This document shows, one piece after another, positions 34,998 through 45,370 of a stretch of DNA of 64,000 nt. The stretch is from Tardiphaga robiniae (GTDB lineage Bacteria; Pseudomonadota; Alphaproteobacteria; Rhizobiales; Xanthobacteraceae). The notes beneath the pieces were generated by a model, which saw only the letters and a list, made by a program, of their open reading frames with translations, was not told the DNA's origin and did not search any database. The stretch lies in assembly GCF_013359755.1 (NCBI RefSeq), contig NZ_JABMCJ010000092.1, forward strand, positions 186,001-250,000, in the 5' to 3' direction. The position numbers were made by a program, and so were the translations under genes. Position 1 is the first letter of the stretch, and each line of letters starts with the position of its first letter.

Positions 34998-36082
34998 GCG
35001 TCGCACTCGATCACGTCTCGCAGATGGTCGATGGCGTCACGACGATCCGTGACGTGTCGCTGACGCTGGAAAGGGGCACACTGAACGTGCTGCTCGGGCC
35101 GACATTGGCCGGCAAGACCTCGATCATGCGGTTGCTGGCCGGGCTCGATAAGCCGACCCAAGGTCGTGTGCTGGTCGATGGCAAGGACGTCACCGGCGTT
35201 GATATCCGCAAGCGCTCGGTGGCGATGGTCTATCAGCAGTTCATCAATTACCCTTCGCTGACGGTCTATGAGAATATCGCCTCGCCGTTGCGCGTGCAGG
35301 GCAAGCCGAAAGCCGAGATTGAAACCCGCGTGCACGAAGCCGCGGCCTTGCTCAAGCTAGAGCCCTATCTGAAGCGCACGCCGCTGCAACTCTCCGGTGG
35401 CCAGCAGCAGCGCACGGCCATTGCCCGCGCGCTGGTCAAGGGCGCCGATCTCGTGCTGCTCGACGAGCCGCTCGCCAATCTCGACTACAAGCTGCGCGAG
35501 GAATTGCGCACCGAACTGCCGAAGATTTTCGAGGCCTCTGGTGCGATTTTCGTCTATGCGACGACGGAGCCCTCCGAAGCGCTTTTGTTGGGCGGCAGCA
35601 CCGTGTGTCTGTGGGAAGGCCAGGTTTTGCAGGTCGGCCAGACCTCCAGGGTCTATCGCCATCCCGAGACTCTCAAGGCCGCCGAAGTGTTCTCCGATCC
35701 GCCGCTTAATCTGGTGGCGATCGAGAAGAAGAACGGCCACGTGCACTATGCCGGTGGCGCGACGGCGCCCGCCAGTGGGCTCTATGCAAACCTCGCCGAC
35801 GGCAGCTATCGCGTTGGCTTCCGCGCGCATCAGCTCGAAGTCGCCAGTGGTCTCGCCGGACGGCATGCATTTCCTGCGGAAGTAACGGTGACCGAAATCA
35901 CCGGGTCGGAAAGCTTCGTCCATCTGAAACGCGACGCGTCGAATTGGGTTGCGGTGCTGCAGGGCGTGCATGAATTCCTGCCCGGCCACATGCTCGACGC
36001 CGTGCTCGATCCCGCCAATCTGTTCGTCTTCGATGGCAGCGACCGTCTGGTTGCCGCTCCCAACACTGTGCAGGGAGCGTAA
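34994..36082 (+). CDS. glpS: Glycerol ABC transporter ATPase GlpS
   Basis: A 362-residue cytoplasmic ATPase. Walker A is GPTLAGKT at about residues 35-42, the signature LSGGQQQRTAIARAL is intact and Walker B is LVLLDEPLANLD. The H-loop position reads YATTEPSEAL instead of YVTHDQ, so the switch histidine is missing. The C-terminal 120 residues form a TOBE-like regulatory domain. Gene order glpD-S-T-P-Q-DUF2160-V matches the rhizobial glycerol importer. It acts as a heterodimer with GlpT. Confidence 0.92.
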   Translation: MSVALDHVSQMVDGVTTIRDVSLTLERGTLNVLLGPTLAGKTSIMRLLAGLDKPTQGRVLVDGKDVTGVDIRKRSVAMVYQQFINYPSLTVYENIASPLRVQGKPKAEIETRVHEAAALLKLEPYLKRTPLQLSGGQQQRTAIARALVKGADLVLLDEPLANLDYKLREELRTELPKIFEASGAIFVYATTEPSEALLLGGSTVCLWEGQVLQVGQTSRVYRHPETLKAAEVFSDPPLNLVAIEKKNGHVHYAGGATAPASGLYANLADGSYRVGFRAHQLEVASGLAGRHAFPAEVTVTEITGSESFVHLKRDASNWVAVLQGVHEFLPGHMLDAVLDPANLFVFDGSDRLVAAPNTVQGA

Positions 36083-36083
36083 C

Positions 36084-37165
<1,082 letters not shown>

Positions 37166-37169
<4 letters not shown>

Positions 37170-38071
37170 TGGACAAGACCGTCAATCAAAAAGCCTGGTT
37201 CCTCGTCCTGCCGGTGTTTCTCATCGTGGCGTTCTCCGCGGTGCTGCCGCTGATGACGGTCGTGAACTATTCGGTGCAGGACACCTTCGGCAACAACCAA
37301 TTCTTCTGGAACGGCGTCGGCTGGTTCAAGGAGCTGCTTGATCCGTCCAGCGATCTCGGCGGGCGCTTCTACGCGTCGCTGCTGCGCAATCTGGCTTTCT
37401 CCGCGATTATCCTCGCTATCGAAGTGCCGCTCGGCATTCTGGTCGCATTGTCGATGCCGCGTGACGGCTGGCGCGTCGCCGCCTGCCTCGTGATCCTCGC
37501 GCTGCCGCTGCTGATTCCATGGAACGTGGTCGGCACCATCTGGCAGATCTTCGGGCGGCCCGACATTGGTCTGCTCGGCTATACACTCAACCACATGGGT
37601 ATCGACTATAATTACGTGTCGAACGAGTTTGATGCCTGGGCCACCGTCATCGTGATGGATGTCTGGCACTGGACCAGCCTCGTCGCGCTGCTGTGTTACG
37701 CAGGCCTGAAATCGATCCCCGATGCCTATTATCAGGCGGCACAGATCGACGGCGCGTCGCGCTGGGCGGTGTTTCGCGCGATCCAGTTGCCGAAGCTCAA
37801 CCGTGTGTTGCTGATCGGCGTGCTGTTGCGTTTCATGGATAGTTTCATGATCTATACCGAGCCCTTCGTGGTCACCGGCGGCGGCCCCGGCAATTCGACC
37901 ACCTTCGTCTCCATTGAGCTCGTCAAGATCGCGCTCGGCCAGTTCGATCTCGGCAAGGCTGCGGCGCTGTCGCTGGTCTACAACATCATCGTGCTGATCG
38001 TGTGCTGGATATTCTACACCGTGATGACCAATGCCGGCGTCGATCACACCAAGCGCGAGGGAGCGGTCTGA
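37166..38071 (+). CDS. glpP: Glycerol ABC transporter permease GlpP
   Basis: A 301-residue MalF-type inner-membrane permease with six hydrophobic segments. The ATPase-contact loop is YYQAAQIDGASRWAVFRAIQLP (EAA-type). It overlaps the end of glpT by 4 bp and the start of glpQ by 1 bp, so the genes are translationally coupled. With GlpQ it forms the glycerol channel. Confidence 0.93.
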
Positions 38072-38877
38072 TGCATACGATCCCTGGGCGTCGCATTATC
38101 CTGTTACTGTTTTTGGTGTTCTTGCTGCTGCCGATCTACTGGCTCGTGAATATGAGCTTCAAGACCAATGGCGAGATCGTCTCGACCATGACGCTGTGGC
38201 CGCACCAGCCGACGCTGGAGAACTATACCCGCATCTTCACCGACGAGAGCTGGTATTCCGGTTACATCAATTCGCTGAAATACGTCATCATCAACACCAT
38301 CCTGTCGATCTCTTTCGCGCTGCCGGCAGCTTACGCGTTTTCGCGCTATCGTTTCCTCGGCGACAAGCACCTGTTTTTCTGGCTGCTGTCGAACCGGATG
38401 GCGCCGCCGGCCGTATTCGCGCTGCCATTCTTCAATCTCTATTCGGCCATCGGCCTGTTCGACACGCCATGGGCCGTGGCGCTGGCGCATTGCCTGTTCA
38501 ACGTGCCGCTCGCAGTATGGATCCTCGAAGGCTTCGTGTCCGGCGTGCCGCGCGAGATCGACGAGACGGCGTTTCTCGATGGCTACTCGTTCCCGAAGTT
38601 CTTCGTGAAGATTCTCGTGCCGCTGATCGCATCGGGCATCGGCGTCGCTGCCTTCTTCTGCTTCATGTTCTCCTGGGTCGAACTGCTGTTGGCGCGCACG
38701 CTGACCTCGGTGAATGCCAAGCCGATCTCGGCGGTTATGACGCGCACAGTGTCGGCCTCGGGCATGGATTGGGGCCTGCTCGCTGCTGCCGGCGTGCTGA
38801 CCATTATCCCCGGTGCCCTCGTCATCTGGTTCGTCCGCAATTACATCGCGCGCGGTTTCGCGCTTGGCCGGGTCTAG
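38071..38877 (+). CDS. glpQ: Glycerol ABC transporter permease GlpQ
   Basis: A 268-residue MalG-type permease with six hydrophobic segments. The EAA loop is REIDETAFLDGYSFPKFFVKILVPL. The start ATG 38071 shares a base with the glpP stop (TGATG). Despite the shared symbol it is not the E. coli glycerophosphodiesterase. Confidence 0.93.
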   Translation: MHTIPGRRIILLLFLVFLLLPIYWLVNMSFKTNGEIVSTMTLWPHQPTLENYTRIFTDESWYSGYINSLKYVIINTILSISFALPAAYAFSRYRFLGDKHLFFWLLSNRMAPPAVFALPFFNLYSAIGLFDTPWAVALAHCLFNVPLAVWILEGFVSGVPREIDETAFLDGYSFPKFFVKILVPLIASGIGVAAFFCFMFSWVELLLARTLTSVNAKPISAVMTRTVSASGMDWGLLAAAGVLTIIPGALVIWFVRNYIARGFALGRV

Positions 38878-38886
38878 GAGGCCGTC

Positions 38887-39216
38887 ATGGAAAACATCGC
38901 ATGGATGGCCTGGACGCCGCCGACGGCGATCTTCTTTGGGCTGCTGGCATTGACGCTGGGCACCATGACTTGGCTCGCAGTCGCCTATCCCGAGGCCGAA
39001 CGCATCGGCATCCTGCGCATTCCCACCACGCGCGGCGACCGGCTGTTCCTGTCGCTGATCGCGGCGGCCGTCATCCACCTGTTGTGGATCGGCTTCATCG
39101 GTTCCGATCCGATCGCGACGCTGCCGATCGGCGAGGAGGGAGTTGAAATCTCGAATCTGTGGTTCGGGACATTGATTTCGTTGGTCTCGGCGGTGGCAAT
39201 TTTTCGCACCGTCTGA
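38887..39216 (+). CDS. DUF2160 small membrane protein of the glycerol importer
   Basis: A 109-residue protein with three hydrophobic helices and a middle YPEAERIGILRIPTTRGDRLF segment typical of DUF2160. Proteins of this family are found between the permeases and the binding protein of rhizobial glycerol ABC operons. The role is unknown, perhaps assembly or an accessory subunit. It lies 9 bp after glpQ, with ribosome site TAGGAGG. Confidence 0.87.
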   Translation: MENIAWMAWTPPTAIFFGLLALTLGTMTWLAVAYPEAERIGILRIPTTRGDRLFLSLIAAAVIHLLWIGFIGSDPIATLPIGEEGVEISNLWFGTLISLVSAVAIFRTV

Positions 39217-39277
39217 CCGGCATGGACTGCAGTCTCGGGATGAACCCGGGCCTGAAACAGAAGTGAGGGAGGAAGCT

Positions 39278-41068
39278 ATGAGGCACCTGACGACACAGGC
39301 ACGTCGCCCGACGCGCCATATCATGATGACCAGCGCTGCTGCGTTGATCACGGCGACTGCGTTGCTTGCCGCGCCGGCCAAGGCCGACGACGCCACCATT
39401 CAGAAGTGGATCGACAGCGAATTCCAGCCGTCGACGCTCTCGAAGGCAGACCAACTGAAGGAACTGCAGTGGTACGAGAAGGCTGCGCAGCCGTTCAAGG
39501 GCATGGAGATCAATGTCGTCTCCGAAACCATCACCACGCACGAATACGAGGCGAAGACGCTGGCCAAGGCGTTTAGCGAGATCACCGGCATCAAGCTGAA
39601 GCACGATATCATCCAGGAAGGCGACGTGGTCGAAAAGCTGCAGACCCAGATGCAGTCCGGCAAGAATGTCTATGACGGCTGGATCAACGATAGCGATTTG
39701 ATCGGCACGCATTTCCGCTACGGCCAGACCATCGCGCTAACGGATTACATGACCGGCGAAGGCAAGGACGTCACAAGCCCGACCCTCGACCTCAAGGACT
39801 TCATCGGCACGCCGTTCACCACCGCGCCCGACAAGAAGCTGTATCAACTGCCCGACCAGCAGTTCGCCAACCTTTACTGGTTCCGGTACGACTGGTTCAC
39901 CAATGCCGAGTACAAGTCGAAGTTCAAGGCCAAGTATGGCTACGATCTCGGCGTGCCCGTGAACTGGTCGGCCTATGAAGATATCGCCGAGTTCTTCACC
40001 AACGACATCAAGACGATCGATGGCGTTAAGGTCTATGGCCATATGGACTACGGCAAGAAGGATCCGTCGCTCGGCTGGCGTTTCACCGACGCGTGGCTGT
40101 CGATGGCCGGCAATGGCGACAAGGGTCTTCCGAACGGTCTGCCCGTCGATGAATGGGGCATCCGCATGGAAGGCTGCCGTCCCGTTGGTTCCTCCATCGA
40201 GCGCGGCGGCGATACCAACGGTCCGGCAGCGGTCTACTCGATCGCGAAATACCTCGACTGGATGAAGAAGTATGCCCCGCCGCAGGCGCAGGGCATGACC
40301 TTCTCGGAGTCGGGTCCGGTGCCGGCACAGGGCAATATTGCCCAGCAGATGTTCTGGTACACCGCTTTCACCGCCGACATGGTGAAGCCGGGTCTCGCGG
40401 TCATGAATGCCGACGGAACGCCGAAGTGGCGCATGGCCCCGTCGCCGCATGGCTCGTACTGGAAGGAAGGCATGAAGCTCGGCTATCAGGACGTCGGTTC
40501 GGGCACGCTGCTCAAATCGACTCCGCCGGATCGCCGCAAGGCAGCCTGGCTCTATCTGCAGTTCATCACCTCGAAGACGGTGTCGCTGAAGAAGAGCCAT
40601 GTCGGTCTCACCTTCATTCGTGAGAGCGATATCTGGGACAAGTCGTTCACCGAACGTGCGCCGAAGCTCGGTGGTCTGGTCGAGTTCTATCGCTCGCCAG
40701 CCCGCGTGCAATGGTCGCCGACCGGTAACAACATCCCGGATTATCCGAAGCTGGCACAGCTGTGGTGGCAGAACATAGGCGATGCGTCGTCCGGTGCGAA
40801 GACCCCGCAGCAGGCGATGGACTCGCTGGCCGCAGCTCAGGATTCGGTGCTCGAACGTCTTGAACGATCCAAGGTTCAGGGCGAATGCGGACCGAAGCTG
40901 AACAAGAAGGAAACCGCCGAGTTCTGGTACGCGAAGTCTGCCAAGGACGGCAACATCGCGCCCCAGCGCAAGCTGGCGAACGAGAAGCCGAAGGGCGAGA
41001 CGGTGGACTACGACACCCTGATCAAGTCGTGGCCTGCGACCCCGCCGCAGAAGCGCGCGTCGAACTAA
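39278..41068 (+). CDS. glpV: Glycerol ABC transporter periplasmic binding protein GlpV
   Basis: A 596-residue periplasmic receptor, larger than most family members but normal for GlpV. It has a long signal peptide cut near AKA-DD. The mature part opens with DATIQKWIDSEFQPSTLSKADQ and has an extracellular solute-binding family 1 fold. ATG 39278 follows GAGGGAGGAAG; a GTG five codons earlier is possible. It is the last gene of the operon and is followed by a strong terminator. Confidence 0.93.
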   Translation: MRHLTTQARRPTRHIMMTSAAALITATALLAAPAKADDATIQKWIDSEFQPSTLSKADQLKELQWYEKAAQPFKGMEINVVSETITTHEYEAKTLAKAFSEITGIKLKHDIIQEGDVVEKLQTQMQSGKNVYDGWINDSDLIGTHFRYGQTIALTDYMTGEGKDVTSPTLDLKDFIGTPFTTAPDKKLYQLPDQQFANLYWFRYDWFTNAEYKSKFKAKYGYDLGVPVNWSAYEDIAEFFTNDIKTIDGVKVYGHMDYGKKDPSLGWRFTDAWLSMAGNGDKGLPNGLPVDEWGIRMEGCRPVGSSIERGGDTNGPAAVYSIAKYLDWMKKYAPPQAQGMTFSESGPVPAQGNIAQQMFWYTAFTADMVKPGLAVMNADGTPKWRMAPSPHGSYWKEGMKLGYQDVGSGTLLKSTPPDRRKAAWLYLQFITSKTVSLKKSHVGLTFIRESDIWDKSFTERAPKLGGLVEFYRSPARVQWSPTGNNIPDYPKLAQLWWQNIGDASSGAKTPQQAMDSLAAAQDSVLERLERSKVQGECGPKLNKKETAEFWYAKSAKDGNIAPQRKLANEKPKGETVDYDTLIKSWPATPPQKRASN

Positions 41069-41090
41069 GGCGAACTTTCTGAACAACAAA

Positions 41091-41117
41091 AAAGGCCGGG
41101 AGCGATCCCGGCCTTTT
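41091..41117 (+). terminator. Rho-independent terminator after glpV
   Basis: Perfect 11-bp stem AAAGGCCGGGA / TCCCGGCCTTT with a GCGA tetraloop, followed by TTTTCTCTT. It lies 23 bp after the glpV stop. Confidence 0.9.
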
Positions 41118-41125
41118 CTCTTGCT

Positions 41126-41174
41126 GTCATTCCGGGTTCGCGCCCGCAAAGATGCGTGTGCGCCCCGGAATGAC
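41126..41174. repeat. GTCATTCCGGG-type intergenic repeat
   Basis: Arms GTCATTCCGGG and CCCGGAATGAC are 11 bp and perfect around a 27-bp loop. The same arms occur at 51413-51538. It lies between the glpV terminator and the convergent reductase gene. Confidence 0.85.
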
Positions 41175-41181
41175 GGCGTAC

Positions 41182-42282
41182 TTACTCCGCTGCCTGCTTC
41201 GCGCCCAGCACCGGGTAATCCGTGTAGCCCTTGGCGCCGCCGCCATAGAACGTCGCCTTGTCGGCATCGTTGAGCGGCGCGCCGATCTTCAGGCGCTCGA
41301 CCAGATCTGGATTCGAGATGAACGGCTTGCCGAAGGCGATCAGGTCGGCGGCATCGGCCGCGAGCACCTTGTTGGCCAGCGCTAGATCGAAGCCGTTATT
41401 GGCGATATACGTTCCACTGAAACGCTTGCGCAGGCTGGCATAGTCGAATGGTGCCACGTCGCGCGGACCGCCGGTCGCGCCTTCGACGACATGCAGATAG
41501 ACCAGCTTCTCGGCGCTGAGCCCGTCGGTGATGTAGTCGAACAGCTTTTGCGCCTGCGTGTCGGCGGCGGCGTCGTTGGCCGGCGTAACCGGCGAGATGC
41601 GAATGCCGGTTCTGTCGCCGCCGATTTCCTTGGCAACTGCCGCGGCCACTTCCAGCATCAGTTTGGCGCGGTTCTCGAGCGAACCGCCATAGGCGTCGGT
41701 GCGCTTGTTGGTGCTGTCACGCGCGAATTGCTCAAGCAGATAACCGTTGGCGCCATGGATCTCTACGCCGTCGAAACCGGCTTCGACCGCATTGGCAGCG
41801 CCGCGTGCGAAACTGTCGATGACGCCTTGAATTTCACCCAGCTCCAGCGCGCGGGGTTCCGAGACATCGGTGAAGGTGTTGTTGACGAAGGTCTTGGTGT
41901 TGGCGCGGATCGCCGAAGGGGCCACCGGCGCTCCGCCATTCGGCTGCAGGCTGACATGCGAGATACGGCCAACGTGCCAGATCTGCATATAGATATGACC
42001 GCCCTTGGCATGCACGGCCTCGGTCACCTTCTTCCAGCCGGCGATCTGCTCCTTGGTGTAGATGCCCGGGACGTCCTGATAGCCTTGGCCCTGCTGCGAG
42101 ACGGGTGTGCCTTCGGTTACCAGAAGGCCGGCGCTGGCACGCTGGCTATAATATTCGATCGCCAGCGGGTTCGGCACGTTGCCCGGCAATGCGCGATTGC
42201 GCGTCAGCGGCGCCATCACCGTGCGATTGGTCAGCGTGTTTGCACCAAGCTTGTAGGGTTCGAAGAGTTTGGACGTGCTCAT
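41182..42282 (-). CDS. Old-yellow-enzyme-family alkene reductase
   Basis: A 366-residue FMN-dependent NAD(P)H ene-reductase. It has the OYE barrel start (LFEPYKLGANTLTNRTVMAPLTRNRA), YMQIWHVGRISH, the active-site His/Asn in VEIHGANGYLLEQFARD, and NKRTDAYGGSLENRAKL. Relatives (NemA, XenA/B, MorB) reduce activated C=C bonds, nitroesters or quinones in detoxification. The regulator is not adjacent. The 180-bp gap to DUF1993 upstream shows no gene. Confidence 0.94.
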   Translation of the reverse strand: MSTSKLFEPYKLGANTLTNRTVMAPLTRNRALPGNVPNPLAIEYYSQRASAGLLVTEGTPVSQQGQGYQDVPGIYTKEQIAGWKKVTEAVHAKGGHIYMQIWHVGRISHVSLQPNGGAPVAPSAIRANTKTFVNNTFTDVSEPRALELGEIQGVIDSFARGAANAVEAGFDGVEIHGANGYLLEQFARDSTNKRTDAYGGSLENRAKLMLEVAAAVAKEIGGDRTGIRISPVTPANDAAADTQAQKLFDYITDGLSAEKLVYLHVVEGATGGPRDVAPFDYASLRKRFSGTYIANNGFDLALANKVLAADAADLIAFGKPFISNPDLVERLKIGAPLNDADKATFYGGGAKGYTDYPVLGAKQAAE

Positions 42283-42462
42283 GATGAATGATCCAGTCGA
42301 TGAAAGGTGAAATCGAATTGGGCATCATGCAGCGCATTGGCAATACCGCTGCGCTGCATGTCGTTGGTTCAGGATAAAACGATCGTGGCGATGACGGATT
42401 GAATGATCATGATCTCTCTATCGGTCGGCCAGCAGCCGAATATCCTGCGGTGATGGCGCGGC

Positions 42463-42966
42463 TTACTGCGCGCCGAGGAAGTCGCGCTTGCCGACATCGA
42501 TGCCGCACATCCGCAGGATGCCGTGGGCAGTGGTGATGTGGAAATAGAAGCTCGGTAGCGAGAAGCTGGTGAGGAATTGCTGGCCGGACATGGTGGTGGT
42601 CGTGCCGGGGCCGGTGGGGAAGGTGATCTCCCGGGTCTCGCCGCCGTCGAATTGGGCGGGCTTGTAGTTCTTCAGGTAATCGACGGTCCTGCCGATTCGC
42701 TGCTGCAATTCATCGAAGGTCGTTTCGGTATCCGGCACCGCCGGCACTTCGCTGCCGGACAGGCGCGCGCTGCCCTTGGTGGCGAAATCGCAGGAGAGCT
42801 GGACCTGCCGGCTCAGCGGCAGCATGTCCGGGAAAAGTCGCGTGCCGAGCAGGACGGCGGGCTCGATCTTCTTTGCGGCAGCATAGGTTTCGGCCTTTTT
42901 CAGTCCAGCGGACAGACTGCCCAGCATCTGCAGATAGGCAGGCACGACGGAATCATAGAACGGCAT
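42463..42966 (-). CDS. DUF1993 family protein
   Basis: A 167-residue soluble helical protein starting MPFYDSVVPAYLQMLGSL and ending FYFHITTAHGILRMCGIDVGK, the characteristic DUF1993 ends. It resembles DinB-like four-helix bundles. Function is unknown. ATG 42966 begins the family N-terminus; the frame is open 11 codons further upstream. Confidence 0.87.
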   Translation of the reverse strand: MPFYDSVVPAYLQMLGSLSAGLKKAETYAAAKKIEPAVLLGTRLFPDMLPLSRQVQLSCDFATKGSARLSGSEVPAVPDTETTFDELQQRIGRTVDYLKNYKPAQFDGGETREITFPTGPGTTTTMSGQQFLTSFSLPSFYFHITTAHGILRMCGIDVGKRDFLGAQ

Positions 42967-43040
42967 GAGGATGCTCTTTTGTGATGCGTTTCGAGGCACA
43001 GCGCGGCAGGTCGAGAAAGATGCTGTTGCATGGAGTTGGG

Positions 43041-43066
43041 GGGCGGTTGGCTGATTTCAACCGCCC
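43041..43066. other. Hairpin between the transglycosylase and DUF1993 genes
   Basis: Perfect 9-bp arms GGGCGGTTG and CAACCGCCC around an 8-bp loop. It lies downstream of the minus-strand transglycosylase gene. It may end that transcript, but there is no U-tract. Confidence 0.4.
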
Positions 43067-43133
43067 GGCCTCACAAAAGAGAAGAAATTTCGAGGCTTAT
43101 CCCGATAAGGGGATACCGATTCTTCGCTTCGCT

Positions 43134-44369
43134 TTATCCCCCGGATTTCAATGCTGTGAGCAATTCGGCCGTCGGCCAGGAGTCCGCGGGCAGGCCGAAC
43201 TTGACCTGCATGGCCTTCACCGCGGTGCGGCTCTGCTGGCCGAGAATGCCGTCGATCTTACCGACATTGAAGCCGCGCTTCACCAGCAGTTGCTGCAGTT
43301 CGCGGAGTTCAGGATGTGACAGCTGCGCGACAGGGGCGGAGGGCTGCCGCATCTTGGAGGCGCCATTGATGCGGGTGGCGAGATAGGCTGCTGTCGTCGA
43401 ATAGATCAGCGAATTATTCCATTCGGTATAGGCGGCGAAATTCGCGTAAGCGAGGAAAGCGGGACCGTGCCGGCCCATCGGCAGCAGCAGCGAGGCCGGC
43501 ATACTGTCATTCGGCAGTGGACGCCCGTCGGGATAGCTGACGCCGAATGACGCCCATTTCGCGCGCGGCAGTTGAATGGTGAGATCGGCCTGATCCCAAG
43601 GTACGTTCTCGGTGACCCGCACCTCTTGCAGCCACGGTTCGCCGCGGCGCCATTTCAAACCGGTGGAAATATAGTGAGCGGTCGAGCCGATCACGTCGGC
43701 CGGGCTGCGCAGCAAATTGCGATGGCCGTCGCCGTCGTAGTCCACGGCATAGTTGAAGTAATGCGTCGGCAGAAACTGCGTCTGGCCGAGTTCGCCGGCC
43801 CATGAGCCGATCATCTCGGCGGGCGACAGATCGCCGCGATCGATGATCTTCAGCGCGGCGATGGTCTCGTCCTGAAACATCTTCGAGCGCCGGCAGTCAT
43901 AGGCCAGCGACACCAGCGAGCGTAGGGTCTGCAGATTGCCCATCTGCACCCCGAAGTCGCTCTCCAGTGCCCAGAACGCCGCGATGACGGCCGGCGGCAC
44001 GCCATATTCCTTCTCGGCGCGCGCAAAGGCTGCGGCGTTCTGCTTGATCTTGAGCTGCCCGTTCTGCATCCGGTAATCCGCCGCCATGCGTCCGGCGAAT
44101 TGCGTGAACAACTGCCCGAATACGCGCTGTCCACGGTCGCGGTTGACGATGCCCTGGTCGTAGACGAGGTAGGGCGCCGCTTCCGCCATCGCGCGCTGCG
44201 ATACCCCGCTAGCGACAGCCTGCTGTTTCAGCCCGGCAAGGAATTGATCGAAGCTCTGGCCGCCATGGCAGGATGCGGCGCGCTGGGCGGAGGCGGGGGA
44301 GGCGAGGGCGATCAGGGCTGATGTTGCGAGCAGGATTGCAAATCGAATCGACATAAATATTCGCAGCAT
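43134..44369 (-). CDS. Lytic murein transglycosylase (MltB type) with peptidoglycan-binding domain
   Basis: A 411-residue periplasmic enzyme that cleaves the glycan strand of peptidoglycan to 1,6-anhydromuropeptides. It has a signal peptide cut near ASA-QR, an SLT_2 domain with the catalytic glutamate in AVIAAFWALESDFGVQMG, the FLPTHYFNYAVDYDGDGHRNL segment, and a C-terminal PG_binding_1 domain (LRELQQLLVKRGFNVGKIDG). ATG 44369 is supported by AAAGGG 5 bp upstream; ATG 44354 is the alternative. Confidence 0.93.
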   Translation of the reverse strand: MLRIFMSIRFAILLATSALIALASPASAQRAASCHGGQSFDQFLAGLKQQAVASGVSQRAMAEAAPYLVYDQGIVNRDRGQRVFGQLFTQFAGRMAADYRMQNGQLKIKQNAAAFARAEKEYGVPPAVIAAFWALESDFGVQMGNLQTLRSLVSLAYDCRRSKMFQDETIAALKIIDRGDLSPAEMIGSWAGELGQTQFLPTHYFNYAVDYDGDGHRNLLRSPADVIGSTAHYISTGLKWRRGEPWLQEVRVTENVPWDQADLTIQLPRAKWASFGVSYPDGRPLPNDSMPASLLLPMGRHGPAFLAYANFAAYTEWNNSLIYSTTAAYLATRINGASKMRQPSAPVAQLSHPELRELQQLLVKRGFNVGKIDGILGQQSRTAVKAMQVKFGLPADSWPTAELLTALKSGG

Positions 44370-44388
44370 GAAGGCCCTTTCGGTCGTC

Positions 44389-44411
44389 ATGCCCGGGCCT
44401 GTCCCAGGCAT
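44389..44411. repeat. ATGCCCGGG-type palindromic repeat
   Basis: Arms ATGCCCGGG and CCCAGGCAT (one mismatch) with loop CCTGT lie between the HNH and transglycosylase genes. It resembles the GTCATGCCCGGGC intergenic repeats of this bacterial group. Confidence 0.5.
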
Positions 44412-44423
44412 CCTTATGGACAG

Positions 44424-45323
44424 TTATTGTTTGAAGCAATTGTCGCGATGCCAACTTAAGAAATGTGGATGCGGCCGCTGTGACGTTCGTTGAGGCGGAA
44501 GCGCATGGCCATTCTTGTTGACTAGAGCGCGGACGCTCTCAAAATCATTCACGTGACGAGAAATGAGGATTTCAAGTTCGTCGGAGAGGCTAATCAATCC
44601 ACGGTCGAACATCCAATGAGCTGTGCCTGAAAGAGCGATCCCGTTGTTGATGATGTCGGGGCCATTCGCTTCGACAGGTCGAATGTGAGCTGCATCGACC
44701 TCGGCGCGACCACCGCCATTGATAAGCTTGAGTCCAGTCACCGCACAGCGCCGATCATAAGCGTCGAGAATGATGCGCCGAAAAGCTCGATTTCGGACAA
44801 TTCGTGAAGTGAGATAGTTCAACCGATCTCGCGTTTCTTCGAATTTGAAAGGAGCTTGTACTTCGTCGAATTGTGGGATGGATGTGATGTCGCCAATTCT
44901 TGGTAGGACTTGATCGCTCTCATCGAGCCCGAGCGTTAAAATGCGTTCAAAGTCCGTTGGACTAATCGGCCGCACGGCAGACTGGGCTCGACCCGAAATT
45001 CGGCCTTGCTCGTTCAGGACGCCGCGCTCAATGACGCCCTGGGCGTCGGTGAAGGGAACAGGTGTCGCGAAATCGAGGTAGCTCGATGGTTCGATTAGTG
45101 CGAGATACATGCCTGCTGCTGAAGGGTCTGGGATAATCCGCTCAACCTTGGCAATGGCAAAGTAGCCACGTGTCGCTTCGACTTTGCGCGGTTCGTAATA
45201 GATGATCCAGTCGCCAACGAAGGTCTGTGCCCGGCTGAGGTACTGACTCGGAAATTGATACTGCTCGGCCGGGCTGTCGTCGTAGATCGAATCTGTGCGG
45301 TGAATGAAAACCCCAAATCCCAT
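44424..45323 (-). CDS. HNH endonuclease domain protein
   Basis: A 299-residue protein. The C-terminal half carries an HNH nuclease domain: RRCAVTGLKLINGG, then VDAAHIRPVEANGPDIINNGIALSGTAHWMFDRGL, with the HxxP and N/H metal residues. The N-terminal 180 residues look like an EVE or SRA-like substrate-reading domain (WIIYYEPRKVEATRGYFAIAKVERI), as in McrA-type or other modification-dependent nucleases; this is inference. Base composition is visibly lower in GC than the neighbours, which suggests transfer. No methylase or partner gene is adjacent. Confidence 0.83.
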   Translation of the reverse strand: MGFGVFIHRTDSIYDDSPAEQYQFPSQYLSRAQTFVGDWIIYYEPRKVEATRGYFAIAKVERIIPDPSAAGMYLALIEPSSYLDFATPVPFTDAQGVIERGVLNEQGRISGRAQSAVRPISPTDFERILTLGLDESDQVLPRIGDITSIPQFDEVQAPFKFEETRDRLNYLTSRIVRNRAFRRIILDAYDRRCAVTGLKLINGGGRAEVDAAHIRPVEANGPDIINNGIALSGTAHWMFDRGLISLSDELEILISRHVNDFESVRALVNKNGHALPPQRTSQRPHPHFLSWHRDNCFKQ

Positions 45324-45370
45324 GCGATCTGTATAGCACGGCTTTTTCTACCGCAAAGGCTCGGGGCGCC

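Noticed and set aside
43096-43109. CTTATC-CC-GATAAG palindrome
   Set aside because: Short and with no clear position relative to a promoter; such 6-bp pairs are expected by chance in this much sequence.
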